This document shows positions 1 to 8,794 of a stretch of 64,000 nt of DNA, piece after piece. The DNA is taken from assembly GCA_036311565.1 (NCBI GenBank), contig JAXJPR010000036.1, positions 1 to 64,000 on the forward strand, written 5' to 3'. The position numbers and the translations under genes are program-made. Numbering within the stretch: the first letter of the stretch is position 1; every line of letters begins with the position of its first letter. The stretch comes from Fimousia sp036311565 (GTDB lineage Bacteria > Bacillota > Clostridia > Lachnospirales > Lachnospiraceae). The notes beneath the pieces were generated by a model. The model saw only the letters and a program-made list of their open reading frames with translations, ran no database searches and was not told the DNA's origin.

Positions 1-685
1 AAAGGTGACCTGCTATGGAACAAGTGGGAATTGGACGAAGGTAAAGTATAAAGGATATTATCGTTATGTCTATAGTAGTTATTTATCTAAAAGTGAACCA
101 GTCAGTATCTATACGAGATATGTAACTGCAAGCTCTTTAAGTATACGAAAAAAAGCCAGTACATCATCGACAGTCGTTGGATATTATACAAAAGGGAGAA
201 AGGTGACCTGCTATGGAACAAGTGGGAATTGGACGAAGGTAAAGTATAAAGGATATTACCGTTATGTCTATAGTAGTTATTTGTCCAGCAGTAAAACATC
301 TTCAGTAAGCAGTAGTTCTTCATCTTCAAAAGGAAGCAAAGTTGCAAATTATGCAGTTCAATTCGTATGAAATCCATATAAATGGGGTGGAGAAAGCCTT
401 ATCAATGGAGCCGATTGTTCTGGCTTTACAAAAGCAGTATATGCTCATTTTGGATACTATCTGCCACATAGTTCTATTAGTCAGCGTTCTTGTGGGACTG
501 CAGTCAGCTGGAGTAATAAGAAGGTTGGGGACCTGATCTGTTATAATAAAATAGGCGGAGTTGGTCATGTAGGAATATACATTGGCAATAATAAGGTGGT
601 TCATGCTGGCAGCAGCAGTACTGGAATTCATATTTCTTCCGCAAACTATCGAAGCGTATGGGGAGTAAGAAGGATTGTAAAATAA
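1..685 (+). pseudogene. SH3b-NlpC/P60 cell wall hydrolase, 5'-truncated by the window and interrupted by an in-frame TGA
   Basis: The reading frame runs in from before the window and encodes two bacterial SH3 repeats followed by an NlpC/P60 peptidase domain. A TGA at 368-370 stops it exactly at the SH3-to-catalytic junction. In the neighbouring paralog at 1722-2795 the matching codon is GGA (Gly) in the same context (V-K-F-I-G-N-P-Y-K-W), so one G-to-T change explains the stop. Beyond it the frame stays open to a TAA at 683-685 and keeps the catalytic cysteine context (ADCSGF), the GHVGIY histidine and the VVHAGS histidine. The decay is therefore recent, or the base is a sequencing error. The two SH3 units are almost identical at DNA level (positions 1-88 against 199-286, period 198 nt). 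An intact enzyme would cleave peptidoglycan stem peptides outside the cell. Confidence 0.85.
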
Positions 686-724
686 TTGAATGAGATTTGT
701 ATTTTTTCTTCCTTTATTTGTTAA

Positions 725-753
725 TTGATTCTCTTTGTAATTCAGAGTATAAT
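725..753 (+). promoter_or_regulatory. sigma-A promoter for the pseudouridine synthase gene
   Basis: TTGATT at 725-730 and TATAAT at 748-753 are separated by 17 nt. The predicted start of transcription near 760 would leave no leader for an ATG at 763, which favours the ATG at 802. Confidence 0.7.
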
Positions 754-801
754 TTTTCGTAGATGAAATTACAAATGAGGAAGAAAGGATATGGAATTAG
801 T

Positions 802-1518
802 ATGAGAAAAAATCAGCCAAAACCAGAAATTTTATATATAGATGATTCGGTGATTGTATGCATTAAGCCCCAGGGAATGCCAGTTCAAAATGATAAATCC
901 AGAGATTTAAGTGTGTTAAATTATCTGAAAAATGAAATTGTAAAAAAGGAAAAGATGAAAACAGAGCCTGAAGTGTATGTAGTTCATCGGCTGGATCGTC
1001 CGGTTGGAGGTGTTATGGTATTTGGAAGGACCAAAGACGCAGCTGCATCTTTAACGAAACAGATGCAAGATGGAACGTTTGATAAGTATTATCAGGTAGT
1101 GTTAACAGGATTTCTTCCAAATGAAGAAGGATGCCTGACGGATTATTTATTAAAGGATGGCAAGACCAATTGTTCTAAAGTTGTAAAAGAGGAGACCAAA
1201 GGAGCGAAAAAGGCAGTTTTAGAATATGAGGTTTTAGATATTTTAGAAACTGATCAGGGTGATTATACCTATGCATTAATTCACCTGATTACAGGACGCC
1301 ATCATCAGATTCGAGTGCAGTTTGCAAATCGGAACGCTGGTATTTGGGGAGATACAAAATATAATCCTAAATTTCAGAAAGTAAAAAGGAAATATCATCA
1401 AATCGGTTTATATTCTACCCGTATTTCTTTTGTACATCCAGTGAAAGGAAATAAACTAGTATTTAAAACAGAGCCAGAAGGAGAAGCATTCGAAATTTTA
1501 GATGCAGAAGAATTTTAG
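802..1518 (+). CDS. RluA-family pseudouridine synthase
   Basis: The enzyme isomerises specific uridines in rRNA or tRNA to pseudouridine in the cytoplasm. The family motif HRLDRPVGG lies at residues 62-70 with the catalytic aspartate at 65. The later motif HLITGRHHQIRVQF is also typical of RluA proteins. At 238 residues it lacks the N-terminal S4 RNA-binding domain of RluB/RluD-type members. An in-frame ATG lies at 763, but the promoter -10 box ends at 753, so I choose 802, which has AAAGGA about 13 nt upstream. The exact target uridine cannot be read from the sequence. It stands alone between the two wall-hydrolase copies. Confidence 0.88.
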   Translation: MRKNQPKPEILYIDDSVIVCIKPQGMPVQNDKSRDLSVLNYLKNEIVKKEKMKTEPEVYVVHRLDRPVGGVMVFGRTKDAAASLTKQMQDGTFDKYYQVVLTGFLPNEEGCLTDYLLKDGKTNCSKVVKEETKGAKKAVLEYEVLDILETDQGDYTYALIHLITGRHHQIRVQFANRNAGIWGDTKYNPKFQKVKRKYHQIGLYSTRISFVHPVKGNKLVFKTEPEGEAFEILDAEEF

Positions 1519-1565
1519 AATATTAACAAAGTAATAAAAATGTTACAAAAATGTTACGGAATCTA

Positions 1566-1691
1566 TTTTCATTTTTCTTAAAATGTGTTAAAATGGAACA
1601 TGCGATAAGAATTCATTATGAATTACGAATATCATATAATTTTATACTTATAGAAAAATGAGACGCAAGAAGTCTTTTGCCTTAAAAGGCA
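1566..1691 (+). promoter_or_regulatory. Weak promoter and palindrome upstream of the NlpC/P60 gene
   Basis: A possible promoter is TTTTCA at 1566-1571 with TAAAAT at 1589-1594 (17-nt spacer). About 30 nt before the start codon there is a perfect inverted repeat, TGCCTTAAAAGGCA at 1678-1691. It could be an operator or a short RNA hairpin, and its binder is unknown. Confidence 0.35.
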
Positions 1692-1721
1692 TGCTACAAT
1701 AAATATAGAAAAGGAGAAAAC

Positions 1722-2795
1722 ATGAAAAAGAGGATATTTCATACAGCCTTAGTATTTACATTAAGTCTTTGTATGGCATTTAGTGTAATCATTATTTCTG
1801 GAGGAAAAGAAGTTGCTGCGTCGTATATAAGATATGTAACAGCCAGCTCACTTTGCATTCGCAAGTCTGCATCAGGTTCAGCTGCAGTAGTTGGATATTA
1901 TTATAAGGGAAATAAGGTCACTTGTTATGGGACAAGCGGAAACTGGACCAAGGTAAAATATAACGGATATTACCGATACATATCCACTTCCTACTTATCT
2001 AGCAGTGCACCAGCAACAACGAGCAACTATACAAGATATGTAACAGCCAGTTCCTTGAAAATTCGAAAAAGTGCATCTTCTAGCGGATCTGTAGTCGGAT
2101 ATTATTACAAAGGAGATAAGGTTACCTGTTATGGAACAAGCGGAAATTGGACCAAAGTAAAATATAATGGGTATTACCGATATGTATCTACAGATTATTT
2201 ATCCAGTAGTAATTCTGTAGTAGGAAGCAGCAGTTACACAAGGTATATAACAGCCAGTTCCTTAAAAATTCGAAAGAGTGCATCCTCCAGTGGATCTGTA
2301 GTCGGATATTATTATAAAGGAGATAAGGTCACCTGTTATGGGATAAGCGGTGACTGGACAAAAGTAAAATATAACGGATATTATCGTTATGTCAGCACAC
2401 AGTATTTATCTTCTTCTAAGCCGGCAACAAGTTCGGTAAGTGGATCTGATATTGCAAATTATGCAGTAAAATTTATTGGAAATCCTTATAAATGGGGCGG
2501 AGAAAGTTTAACAAACGGTGCTGACTGTTCTGGATTCACAAAAGCAGTATTTGCACATTTTGGATACTATCTTCCTCATAGTTCTGTTGGGCAGCGTTCT
2601 TATGGAACAGCTGTTAGCTGGGCGAATAAACAGCCAGGCGATTTGATTTGTTATACAGAAATCAATGGTGTTGGTCATGTTGGAATTTACATAGGAAATA
2701 ATCAGGTTGTTCATGCTGGAAGTAGTAGTACAGGAATTCATATTTCTTCAGCAGCATATCGAACAGTATGGGGCGTAAGAAGAATTGTAAATTAA
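1722..2795 (+). CDS. Secreted SH3b(x3)-NlpC/P60 peptidoglycan hydrolase
   Basis: The 357-residue protein starts with a signal peptide (basic KKR, hydrophobic residues 8-26, AAS near 32-34). Three SH3b repeats follow at about 36-92, 103-160 and 174-230, each with the pattern RYVTASSLxIRK...GYYYKGxKVTCYG...GYYRY. The C-terminal NlpC/P60 domain spans about 240-357 with a visible Cys269-His319-His331 triad (ADCSGF, GHVGIY, VVHAGS). Such enzymes cut the gamma-D-Glu to diamino acid bond of stem peptides, and the SH3 repeats hold them on the wall. The ATG is preceded by AAAGGAGAAA. The gene is the intact paralog of the broken copy at 1-685 and ends at a bidirectional terminator shared with aroF. Confidence 0.93.
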   Translation: MKKRIFHTALVFTLSLCMAFSVIIISGGKEVAASYIRYVTASSLCIRKSASGSAAVVGYYYKGNKVTCYGTSGNWTKVKYNGYYRYISTSYLSSSAPATTSNYTRYVTASSLKIRKSASSSGSVVGYYYKGDKVTCYGTSGNWTKVKYNGYYRYVSTDYLSSSNSVVGSSSYTRYITASSLKIRKSASSSGSVVGYYYKGDKVTCYGISGDWTKVKYNGYYRYVSTQYLSSSKPATSSVSGSDIANYAVKFIGNPYKWGGESLTNGADCSGFTKAVFAHFGYYLPHSSVGQRSYGTAVSWANKQPGDLICYTEINGVGHVGIYIGNNQVVHAGSSSTGIHISSAAYRTVWGVRRIVN

Positions 2796-2816
2796 AGAAT
2801 GAAAACTATGAAATAA

Positions 2817-2843
2817 ATGAGCCGGTCAAAATGACCGGCTCAT
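2817..2843. terminator. Bidirectional terminator between the NlpC/P60 gene and aroF
   Basis: Twelve base pairs (ATGAGCCGGTCA with TGACCGGCTCAT) enclose an AAA loop in the 56-nt gap between convergent genes. The flanking U-tracts are weak on both strands. Confidence 0.75.
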
Positions 2844-2851
2844 TATTAATC

Positions 2852-3874
2852 CTAGATAATATCTCTTCCAACGATTTTTGCAATGTCTCTTGCTTTTTCA
2901 ATTAGTTTTTGGAATTTTGCAGGTTTCAAACATTGTGCTCCATCAGACCATGCTTTTTCTGGATTTTCATGAACTTCAATGATAAGTCCATCACATCCAG
3001 CAGCTACTGCAGCAAGGGAAACAGCTTCTACTAATTTCCAATCTCCAGTTGCGTGAGATGGATCAATGATGATTGGTAAATGAGTCTTCTCTTTTACAAT
3101 TGGAATTACGCTTAAATCTAAAGTATTACGTGTTGCTGTTTCGTAAGTACGAATTCCACGTTCGCAAAGAATAACATTCATATTACCATTTGCCATAATG
3201 TATTCAGCAGACATGATCCATTCATCAATTGTATTGCAGAGACCACGTTTTAATAAAATTGGTTTTGTTGTTCTTTTACCAACTTCTTTTAATAATTCGA
3301 AGTTCTGCATGTTTCTGGCACCAATCTGAATTAAATCTACATTTTCTTCAAATTCATCAATCTTATCAGCGCTCATTAATTCAGAAACGATTGGAAGACC
3401 AGTCTGATTTCTCGCTTCCACCATGGCCATAATACCTTCTGTTCTCATTCCTTGGAAAGCATATGGGCTTGTACGTGGTTTATAAGCACCTCCACGAAGC
3501 ATATGACCGCCAGCTTCTTTTACCTTTTGTGCAACGGAGCAGACCATTTCTTTGCTTTCTACGGAACAAGGACCGCCAATGACAACAACAGGTTCTTTAC
3601 CGCCAACTTTAATGCCGCTTACATCAACAATGGAATCTTCCGGATGGAATAAACGATTTGCAAGTTTATATTGTGCTACAATACGGACAACATCTTTAAC
3701 TGCTTTGTTGGCTTTTAAAGTTCTTTCATCTAATTTAGAAGTATCTCCTTCGATACCGTATACCGTGTATAAGTCACCGATGCATGCATGAATGCGACAT
3801 CCGGCATCGTTAATTTCTTTGTGTAATTTTTCTATATATTGCTGTTCTGCGTTAGGGTTTAATGTAATGACCAT
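2852..3874 (-). CDS. aroF: 3-deoxy-7-phosphoheptulonate (DAHP) synthase, class I-beta
   Basis: It condenses phosphoenolpyruvate with erythrose 4-phosphate, the first step of the shikimate pathway. The 340-residue protein has an N-terminal ferredoxin-like regulatory segment (about 1-90), as in Thermotoga-type enzymes. The barrel follows, with GGPCSVES at 100-107 (metal-binding Cys103) and the substrate-binding KPRTSPY motif. The N-terminal segment is the place for allosteric feedback by an aromatic amino acid in this family. It lies 36 nt downstream of aroB on the same strand and shares its promoter and the candidate operator. AAGGAGTATTCAACT precedes the ATG. Confidence 0.95.
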   Translation of the reverse strand: MVITLNPNAEQQYIEKLHKEINDAGCRIHACIGDLYTVYGIEGDTSKLDERTLKANKAVKDVVRIVAQYKLANRLFHPEDSIVDVSGIKVGGKEPVVVIGGPCSVESKEMVCSVAQKVKEAGGHMLRGGAYKPRTSPYAFQGMRTEGIMAMVEARNQTGLPIVSELMSADKIDEFEENVDLIQIGARNMQNFELLKEVGKRTTKPILLKRGLCNTIDEWIMSAEYIMANGNMNVILCERGIRTYETATRNTLDLSVIPIVKEKTHLPIIIDPSHATGDWKLVEAVSLAAVAAGCDGLIIEVHENPEKAWSDGAQCLKPAKFQKLIEKARDIAKIVGRDII

Positions 3875-3910
3875 AGTTGAATACTCCTTTTTTATTCTAA
3901 TTCTAAATTT

Positions 3911-4924
3911 TTAAATTGGACCTTTTTCTAGTAATGTGTAAAGTTCTGTTAGTGGAAGTTCTTTGATATATGCTTTTCCCGGTTCATCTACCCAGACCGT
4001 AGAAATCATTCCTCCACTTGCTTTTTTATCCATGGTTGTAATCTCATATACTTTTTTAATATCATAATCATCTGTGATTGGAAGTCCCATACGAAGACAA
4101 ATCTTTTTCAGACGTTCTTTTAATTCCTTAGAATTAATAAAATAAAACATTCCCATAGTAATAGATTCGCCGTGTAAATATTTTTCTAATCCGTAATAAG
4201 TTTCAATCCCATGTCCGATGGTGTGACCAAAATTCAATAGCTTACGAAGACCACTTTCTTTTTCATCCTGCTGAACGACGTCCCGTTTCATACAAAGAGA
4301 ACGATAAACGATTTCTTCTAAATGATCTTCATAGTCTTCTTTCTCAAAAAGAGCAAATAACTCTGGATCTCGAATTAATCCAGCTTTGATGGCTTCTGCC
4401 AGACCGTTGATCTTTTGTCTTTCTGGTAAGGTAGACAATGTATCAAAGTCAATCAAAACTAATTTTGGATGATAAAAAGCTCCTACGATGTTTTTCACTT
4501 TTCCAAGATTAATAGCAGTCTTTCCGCCGATGCTGCTGTCAATCTGGGAGAGGGTCGTGGTTGGAATAGACATAAAATCAATTCCCCGCATATAACTTGC
4601 TGCCACAAAGCCTCCTAAATCTCCAATCACGCCTCCGCCAAGAGCGATGATTAAATCTTTCCGGCTTAAATGAAAATTCAGACAGGCCGTTAATACTTCT
4701 TCATAGGTCTTCATACTTTTGCTGTCTTCTCCGCCGTCGACCCGGTAGACCATAGAATGAGGACACTGTTTCTTGACCATATCTATCCAGTGATCAGGAA
4801 TATTTTGGTCAGTTAAAATAAATACTTTTCTATTTAAATTAATAAAAGAAGAAATCTGTCTGATACAGCCGCGTTCCAGGATGATATTATATCCTGCAGA
4901 ATCGGTCTGCATGGTTAGTCTCAT
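3911..4924 (-). CDS. aroB: 3-dehydroquinate synthase
   Basis: It converts DAHP to 3-dehydroquinate using NAD and a divalent metal, the second shikimate step. The 337-residue sequence shows GGEDSKS, the NAD-binding glycine run ALGGGVIGDLGGFVAASYMRG, PTTLSQIDSSIGGKTAIN and the metal-site region NFGHTIGHGIET, all family signatures. It is the first gene of a two-gene minus-strand operon with aroF. AAAAAGGAGATGAAGAT stands directly before the ATG. Its promoter is near consensus with a palindrome at the expected transcription start. Confidence 0.96.
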   Translation of the reverse strand: MRLTMQTDSAGYNIILERGCIRQISSFINLNRKVFILTDQNIPDHWIDMVKKQCPHSMVYRVDGGEDSKSMKTYEEVLTACLNFHLSRKDLIIALGGGVIGDLGGFVAASYMRGIDFMSIPTTTLSQIDSSIGGKTAINLGKVKNIVGAFYHPKLVLIDFDTLSTLPERQKINGLAEAIKAGLIRDPELFALFEKEDYEDHLEEIVYRSLCMKRDVVQQDEKESGLRKLLNFGHTIGHGIETYYGLEKYLHGESITMGMFYFINSKELKERLKKICLRMGLPITDDYDIKKVYEITTMDKKASGGMISTVWVDEPGKAYIKELPLTELYTLLEKGPI

Positions 4925-4973
4925 ATCTTCATCTCCTTTTTCTGTTTGTTTGTATCTTCTAGTTATAATGTAA

Positions 4974-4993
4974 CACTTTAACGTGATAAAGTG
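4974..4993 (-). promoter_or_regulatory. Candidate operator (inverted repeat) at the aroB start site
   Basis: CACTTTA at 4974-4980 and TAAAGTG at 4987-4993 form a perfect 7-bp inverted repeat with a 6-nt spacer. It abuts the -10 box on the downstream side, where a bound repressor would block initiation. The regulator is unknown. Confidence 0.5.
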
Positions 4994-5022
4994 ATTATAG
5001 TATGGACAGAGGAAAATGTCAA
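4994..5022 (-). promoter_or_regulatory. Consensus sigma-A promoter of aroB-aroF
   Basis: Read on the minus strand, TTGACA (5022-5017) and TATAAT (4999-4994) match the consensus exactly, with a 17-nt spacer. Confidence 0.9.
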
Positions 5023-5144
5023 CCGGTTATTTGTATTTTTGTCATAAAAAATAATAGACAATGAAATGAAGCTCGAATTTATTATAATAATGTGATGCAC
5101 CATCTTAATTTTGGATGAAATAAATTACTCTCTGATTTCTTAAG

Positions 5145-5173
5145 TTGACAAATAAGATATCTTCTTTTAAAAT
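5145..5173 (+). promoter_or_regulatory. sigma-A promoter of the proS T-box leader
   Basis: TTGACA at 5145-5150 and TAAAAT at 5168-5173 have a 17-nt spacer. Nothing else is recognisable between the aroB promoter and this one (5023-5144). Confidence 0.85.
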
Positions 5174-5180
5174 GAAGGTT

Positions 5181-5411
5181 GACTATGAAAAGGGATAGTA
5201 CATAAGAGCATCTGTTCCCAGAGAGGAGACCTGGAGGTGTGAAGTTTCCAACAGATACTTATGGAACCTGCCTTGGAGTCTCTGTTGGAAACGGCAGCGC
5301 AGACCTACGTTATGGGCAAGATGAGTGAATTCATGACATTGAATTAATCAGGGTGGTACCGCCGGACAATTTCGGTCCCTATATAGGGATGGAAGTGTCC
5401 GGCGTTTTTTG
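5181..5411 (+). promoter_or_regulatory. T-box riboswitch leader, proline specific (CCU specifier)
   Basis: The transcribed leader senses uncharged tRNA-Pro and controls proS. Visible parts in order are an AGTA element at 5197-5200, the AGAGAG bulge near 5219, a specifier loop GGAACCTGCC with CCT at 5267-5269, and the antiterminator motif AGGGTGGTACCGCC at 5350-5363. The terminator stem is CGCCGGACA (5360-5368) with TGTCCGGCG (5396-5404), followed by six T residues. The T-box bulge and the terminator 5' arm overlap, as expected for mutually exclusive folds. The CCU codon and the downstream gene agree with each other. Confidence 0.95.
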
Positions 5412-5455
5412 TGCAGACCCTTTGCTGGAAAATGAAAAGATGGAGGAAAAAATCA

Positions 5456-6898
5456 ATGGCAAAAGATAATAAAAAACTAGTAGAAGCAATTACACCAATG
5501 GATGAAGATTTTGCACAATGGTATACAGACGTTGTACAAAAAGCAGAATTAATGATGTATTCCAGTGTAAAAGGATGTATGATTATCCGTCCAAGAGGAT
5601 ATGCAATTTGGGAAAATATTCAGAAAGAATTAGACCGCAGATTTAAAGAAACCGGAGTAGAAAATGTAGCAATGCCTATGTTCATTCCAGAAAGTTTATT
5701 ACAAAAAGAAAAAGATCATGTAGAAGGATTTGCACCTGAAGTTGCATGGGTCACTCATGGAGGACAGAATAAACTGCAGGAACGTCTTTGTGTAAGACCT
5801 ACTTCTGAAACATTATTCTGTGATTTTTATGCAGATATTATCCAGTCCTATCGTGATCTTCCAAAAGTATACAATCAGTGGTGTTCTGTAGTACGATGGG
5901 AAAAGACAACACGTCCATTTTTACGTTCTTCTGAATTCCTATGGCAGGAAGGTCATACTGCACATGCAACTGCAGAAGAGGCAGAAGAAAGAACGGTACA
6001 GATGCTAAATTTATATGCAGATTTCTGTGAAGAAGTGCTTGCAATTCCAATGGTAAAAGGACAGAAAACAGAGAAAGAAAAATTTGCTGGAGCCCATGCA
6101 ACATATACGATTGAAGCATTGATGCATGATGGAAAAGCATTGCAGTCTGGTACCAGCCACAACTTTGGTGATGGATTTGCACATGCATTTGATATTCAGT
6201 ATACGGATAAAAAGAATAAATTACAGTATGTACATCAGACATCATGGGGAATGTCTACCCGTATTATTGGGGCAATTATTATGGTACATGGTGATGATTC
6301 CGGACTTGTACTCCCACCAAGAATTGCACCAACACAGGTAATGATCATTCCTATTATGCAGAAAAAAGCTGGCGTATTAGATAAGGCGGAAGAAATCCGT
6401 CAGAACTTAGCAAAAGCAGGGTATCGTGTAAAAGTAGATGATTCTGATAAGAGCCCAGGATGGAAATTTAGTGAACAGGAAGTTCAGGGTATTCCAGTCC
6501 GAGTAGAAATCGGGCCAAAAGATATTGAAAAGAATCAGGCAGTTATCGTACGTCGTGATACAAGAGAAAAAATCTTTGTTTCTATTGATGAATTAGATAC
6601 AAAACTTCAGGAAGTATTAGACCAGATGCATGATGATATGCTTGCAAAAGCAAAAAAACACGTAGAAGAAAATACACACATTGCAAATGACTGGGAAGAA
6701 TTCTGTTCTATCATTGAAGAAAAACAGGGATTTGTAAAAGCAATGTGGTGCGGTGATAGAGAATGTGAAGAAGCAATCAAAGACGAAACAGGAGCGACCA
6801 CTCGTTGTATGCCATTTGAACAGGAACATTTAGGAGATGTCTGTGTTCATTGCGGAAAACCAGCGAAGAAAATGGTTTACTTTGGAAAAGCTTACTAA
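5456..6898 (+). CDS. proS: Prolyl-tRNA synthetase (short, archaeal/eukaryotic-like form)
   Basis: It charges tRNA-Pro with proline. At 480 residues it lacks the large inserted editing domain of the E. coli type. It carries the class II core (CVRPTSETLF motif 2 region, VRWEKTTRPFLRSSEFLWQEGHT), an anticodon-binding domain (about 285-390) and a C-terminal zinc-type domain with WCGDRECEE and CVHCGKPAKK cysteines. Translation is assigned to the ATG at 5456 because GGAGG lies 11 nt upstream. A longer in-frame GTG at 5411 sits at the end of the T-box terminator and has no ribosome site. The leader controls it by proline tRNA charging. Confidence 0.96.
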   Translation: MAKDNKKLVEAITPMDEDFAQWYTDVVQKAELMMYSSVKGCMIIRPRGYAIWENIQKELDRRFKETGVENVAMPMFIPESLLQKEKDHVEGFAPEVAWVTHGGQNKLQERLCVRPTSETLFCDFYADIIQSYRDLPKVYNQWCSVVRWEKTTRPFLRSSEFLWQEGHTAHATAEEAEERTVQMLNLYADFCEEVLAIPMVKGQKTEKEKFAGAHATYTIEALMHDGKALQSGTSHNFGDGFAHAFDIQYTDKKNKLQYVHQTSWGMSTRIIGAIIMVHGDDSGLVLPPRIAPTQVMIIPIMQKKAGVLDKAEEIRQNLAKAGYRVKVDDSDKSPGWKFSEQEVQGIPVRVEIGPKDIEKNQAVIVRRDTREKIFVSIDELDTKLQEVLDQMHDDMLAKAKKHVEENTHIANDWEEFCSIIEEKQGFVKAMWCGDRECEEAIKDETGATTRCMPFEQEHLGDVCVHCGKPAKKMVYFGKAY

Positions 6899-6925
6899 GA
6901 TCATAAAATCTCAGGAGATATTAGA

Positions 6926-8758
6926 ATGAAAATAAATGTGCCTAAACATGCCAATTTCATAATTGAAACATTGATGGAACACGGATATGAAGCGTATGTT
7001 GTCGGTGGGTGTGTAAGAGATTCTCTGCTCCATAAAGAACCAAAAGACTGGGATATTACGACATCAGCTTCACCGAAACAGGTAAAACAGCTGTTTTCTC
7101 ATACCATTGATACTGGAATTGAGCATGGGACGGTAACGGTAATGATGGGAAAAGAGCCCTATGAAGTGACTACGTATCGAATTGACGGAAAATATGAAGA
7201 TCATAGAAGACCGACAGAGGTTACGTTTACCAAATGTCTGAAGGAAGATCTGCTTCGCAGGGATTTTACCATCAATGCTATGGCTTATAATGAAAAAGAA
7301 GGGCTTATTGACTTATATGGTGGTGTGGAAGACTTAGAAATTGGTCTGATTCGCTGTGTTGGCGAAGCGAGACAACGGTTTGATGAAGATGCCCTCCGTA
7401 TTTTAAGAGCCTTGCGTTTTGCAGCAAGATTTGATTTTACCATTGAAGAAACAACCAGACAGGCCATGGTCGAAAAGAAAGAGTTCTTAAAAGACATTAG
7501 TGCGGAACGAATTCGGGAAGAACTGACTAAAATATTAGTTTCTCCACATCCAGAGTTATTGGTTACTGCCTATAAATTAGGAATTACAAAGATCCTTCTT
7601 CCCGAGTGGGACAAAATGATGCAAACGCCACAGAATCATCCGCATCATAAGTATTCGGTAGGGATGCACACATTATGTGGAATCCAGGGCGTAGAATCAG
7701 ACGTGGTCCTTCGGTATACCATGCTGCTGCATGATGTTGGGAAACCGGATTGTAGAACAACCGATGAAAAAGGTATCGATCATTTTAAAGGTCATCCTCT
7801 TCGCAGTAAAGATATTGCAAGAAAGATCTTAAAACGTTTGAAGTTTGATAATGACACCTTAAATAAAGTATTAACTTTAGTAGAATGGCATGACTGGCGT
7901 TTTCATTCTCTGGAAGAAGTGAATAAAAAGGGGGTTCGTCGCCTGGCAAGCCGTATTGGTGTGGAGATGTGTTATCTTCTATTCAAAGTGCAGAAAGCGG
8001 ATGTTTTGGCACAAAGTCAGTATCAACAAAAAGAAAAGTTAGAAATTTTGAATCATACGAAACTTTTGTTAGATGAAATTGTGGCAGATGATGATTGTCT
8101 TACATTGAAAGATCTGCAGATGGACGGCAGAGAATTGATGAAATTAGGAGTGAAACCGGGAAAAGAAATGGGAAAGATCCTTCATGACCTTCTTTTTCAG
8201 GTAATAGAACAGCCCCAATTAAATCAAAAAGATACATTAACAAATCTGGTATGCAAGATGCAAAAAGAGAGAATACCTGTAATTCGGCCAGCGAAACAGT
8301 CAGAGTGGAAAGAACTGGCAGAAATTGAGAAACAATGCTTTCCGTCAGCAGAAGCAGCTACCCAAAAAGCAATCCGTATGCGAATGGAAGCATTTCCAGA
8401 AAACTTTTTAGTGGCTGAAATATGTGGAACCATCGTTGGCTTTATTAACGGAGGAAATACAGATGAACAATATCTACCAGATGAAATGTACAGTGATATC
8501 CGACTCCATAAGCCAGAAGGAGCATATATGACAGTATTTGGACTTAATGTACTTCCCCAATATCGGAAACAGGGAATAGCAGCAAAACTGGTAGGAGCAT
8601 ATACTGAGCTGGCAAAAGAACGCAAAAAGAAGGGTATTATTCTTACTTGTAAGGATCATTTAATTCATTACTATGAGAAATTTGGATTTGTTCATTATGG
8701 CATCGCAGATTCTTCTCATGGAGGAGTAAAATGGAATGATATGAGGCTTTTGTGGTAA
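6926..8758 (+). CDS. cca: CCA tRNA nucleotidyltransferase fused to a C-terminal GNAT acetyltransferase domain
   Basis: The first about 445 residues form a class II CCA-adding enzyme that builds or repairs the 3' CCA of tRNAs. They include the head motif GGCVRDSLLHKEPKDWDITT, the EDALRILRALRFAARF region and an HD domain (LLHDVGKPD). The reading frame continues without interruption into an acetyltransferase-like domain at about 451-610. There VFGLNVLPQYRKQGIAAKLV matches the GNAT acetyl-CoA loop (Q/RxxGxG/A) and HYYEKFGF is the usual C-terminal motif. Usual CCA enzymes end near 450 residues. The ATG follows AGGAGATATTAGA, 27 nt after proS. What the GNAT domain acetylates is unknown. Confidence 0.93.
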   Translation: MKINVPKHANFIIETLMEHGYEAYVVGGCVRDSLLHKEPKDWDITTSASPKQVKQLFSHTIDTGIEHGTVTVMMGKEPYEVTTYRIDGKYEDHRRPTEVTFTKCLKEDLLRRDFTINAMAYNEKEGLIDLYGGVEDLEIGLIRCVGEARQRFDEDALRILRALRFAARFDFTIEETTRQAMVEKKEFLKDISAERIREELTKILVSPHPELLVTAYKLGITKILLPEWDKMMQTPQNHPHHKYSVGMHTLCGIQGVESDVVLRYTMLLHDVGKPDCRTTDEKGIDHFKGHPLRSKDIARKILKRLKFDNDTLNKVLTLVEWHDWRFHSLEEVNKKGVRRLASRIGVEMCYLLFKVQKADVLAQSQYQQKEKLEILNHTKLLLDEIVADDDCLTLKDLQMDGRELMKLGVKPGKEMGKILHDLLFQVIEQPQLNQKDTLTNLVCKMQKERIPVIRPAKQSEWKELAEIEKQCFPSAEAATQKAIRMRMEAFPENFLVAEICGTIVGFINGGNTDEQYLPDEMYSDIRLHKPEGAYMTVFGLNVLPQYRKQGIAAKLVGAYTELAKERKKKGIILTCKDHLIHYYEKFGFVHYGIADSSHGGVKWNDMRLLW

Positions 8759-8794
8759 TACAAAGGAAAATAGACACAGATATCTTAGCAGAAA

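Noticed and set aside
368..370. TGA in the NlpC/P60 frame read as selenocysteine
   Set aside because: The paralog has glycine (GGA) at this position, the catalytic cysteine lies elsewhere, and no SECIS-like hairpin is evident directly after the codon.
1590..1721. Possible c-di-GMP or c-di-AMP riboswitch before the NlpC/P60 gene
   Set aside because: A GACGCAA string and a hairpin are present, but the conserved cores of either class cannot be assembled.
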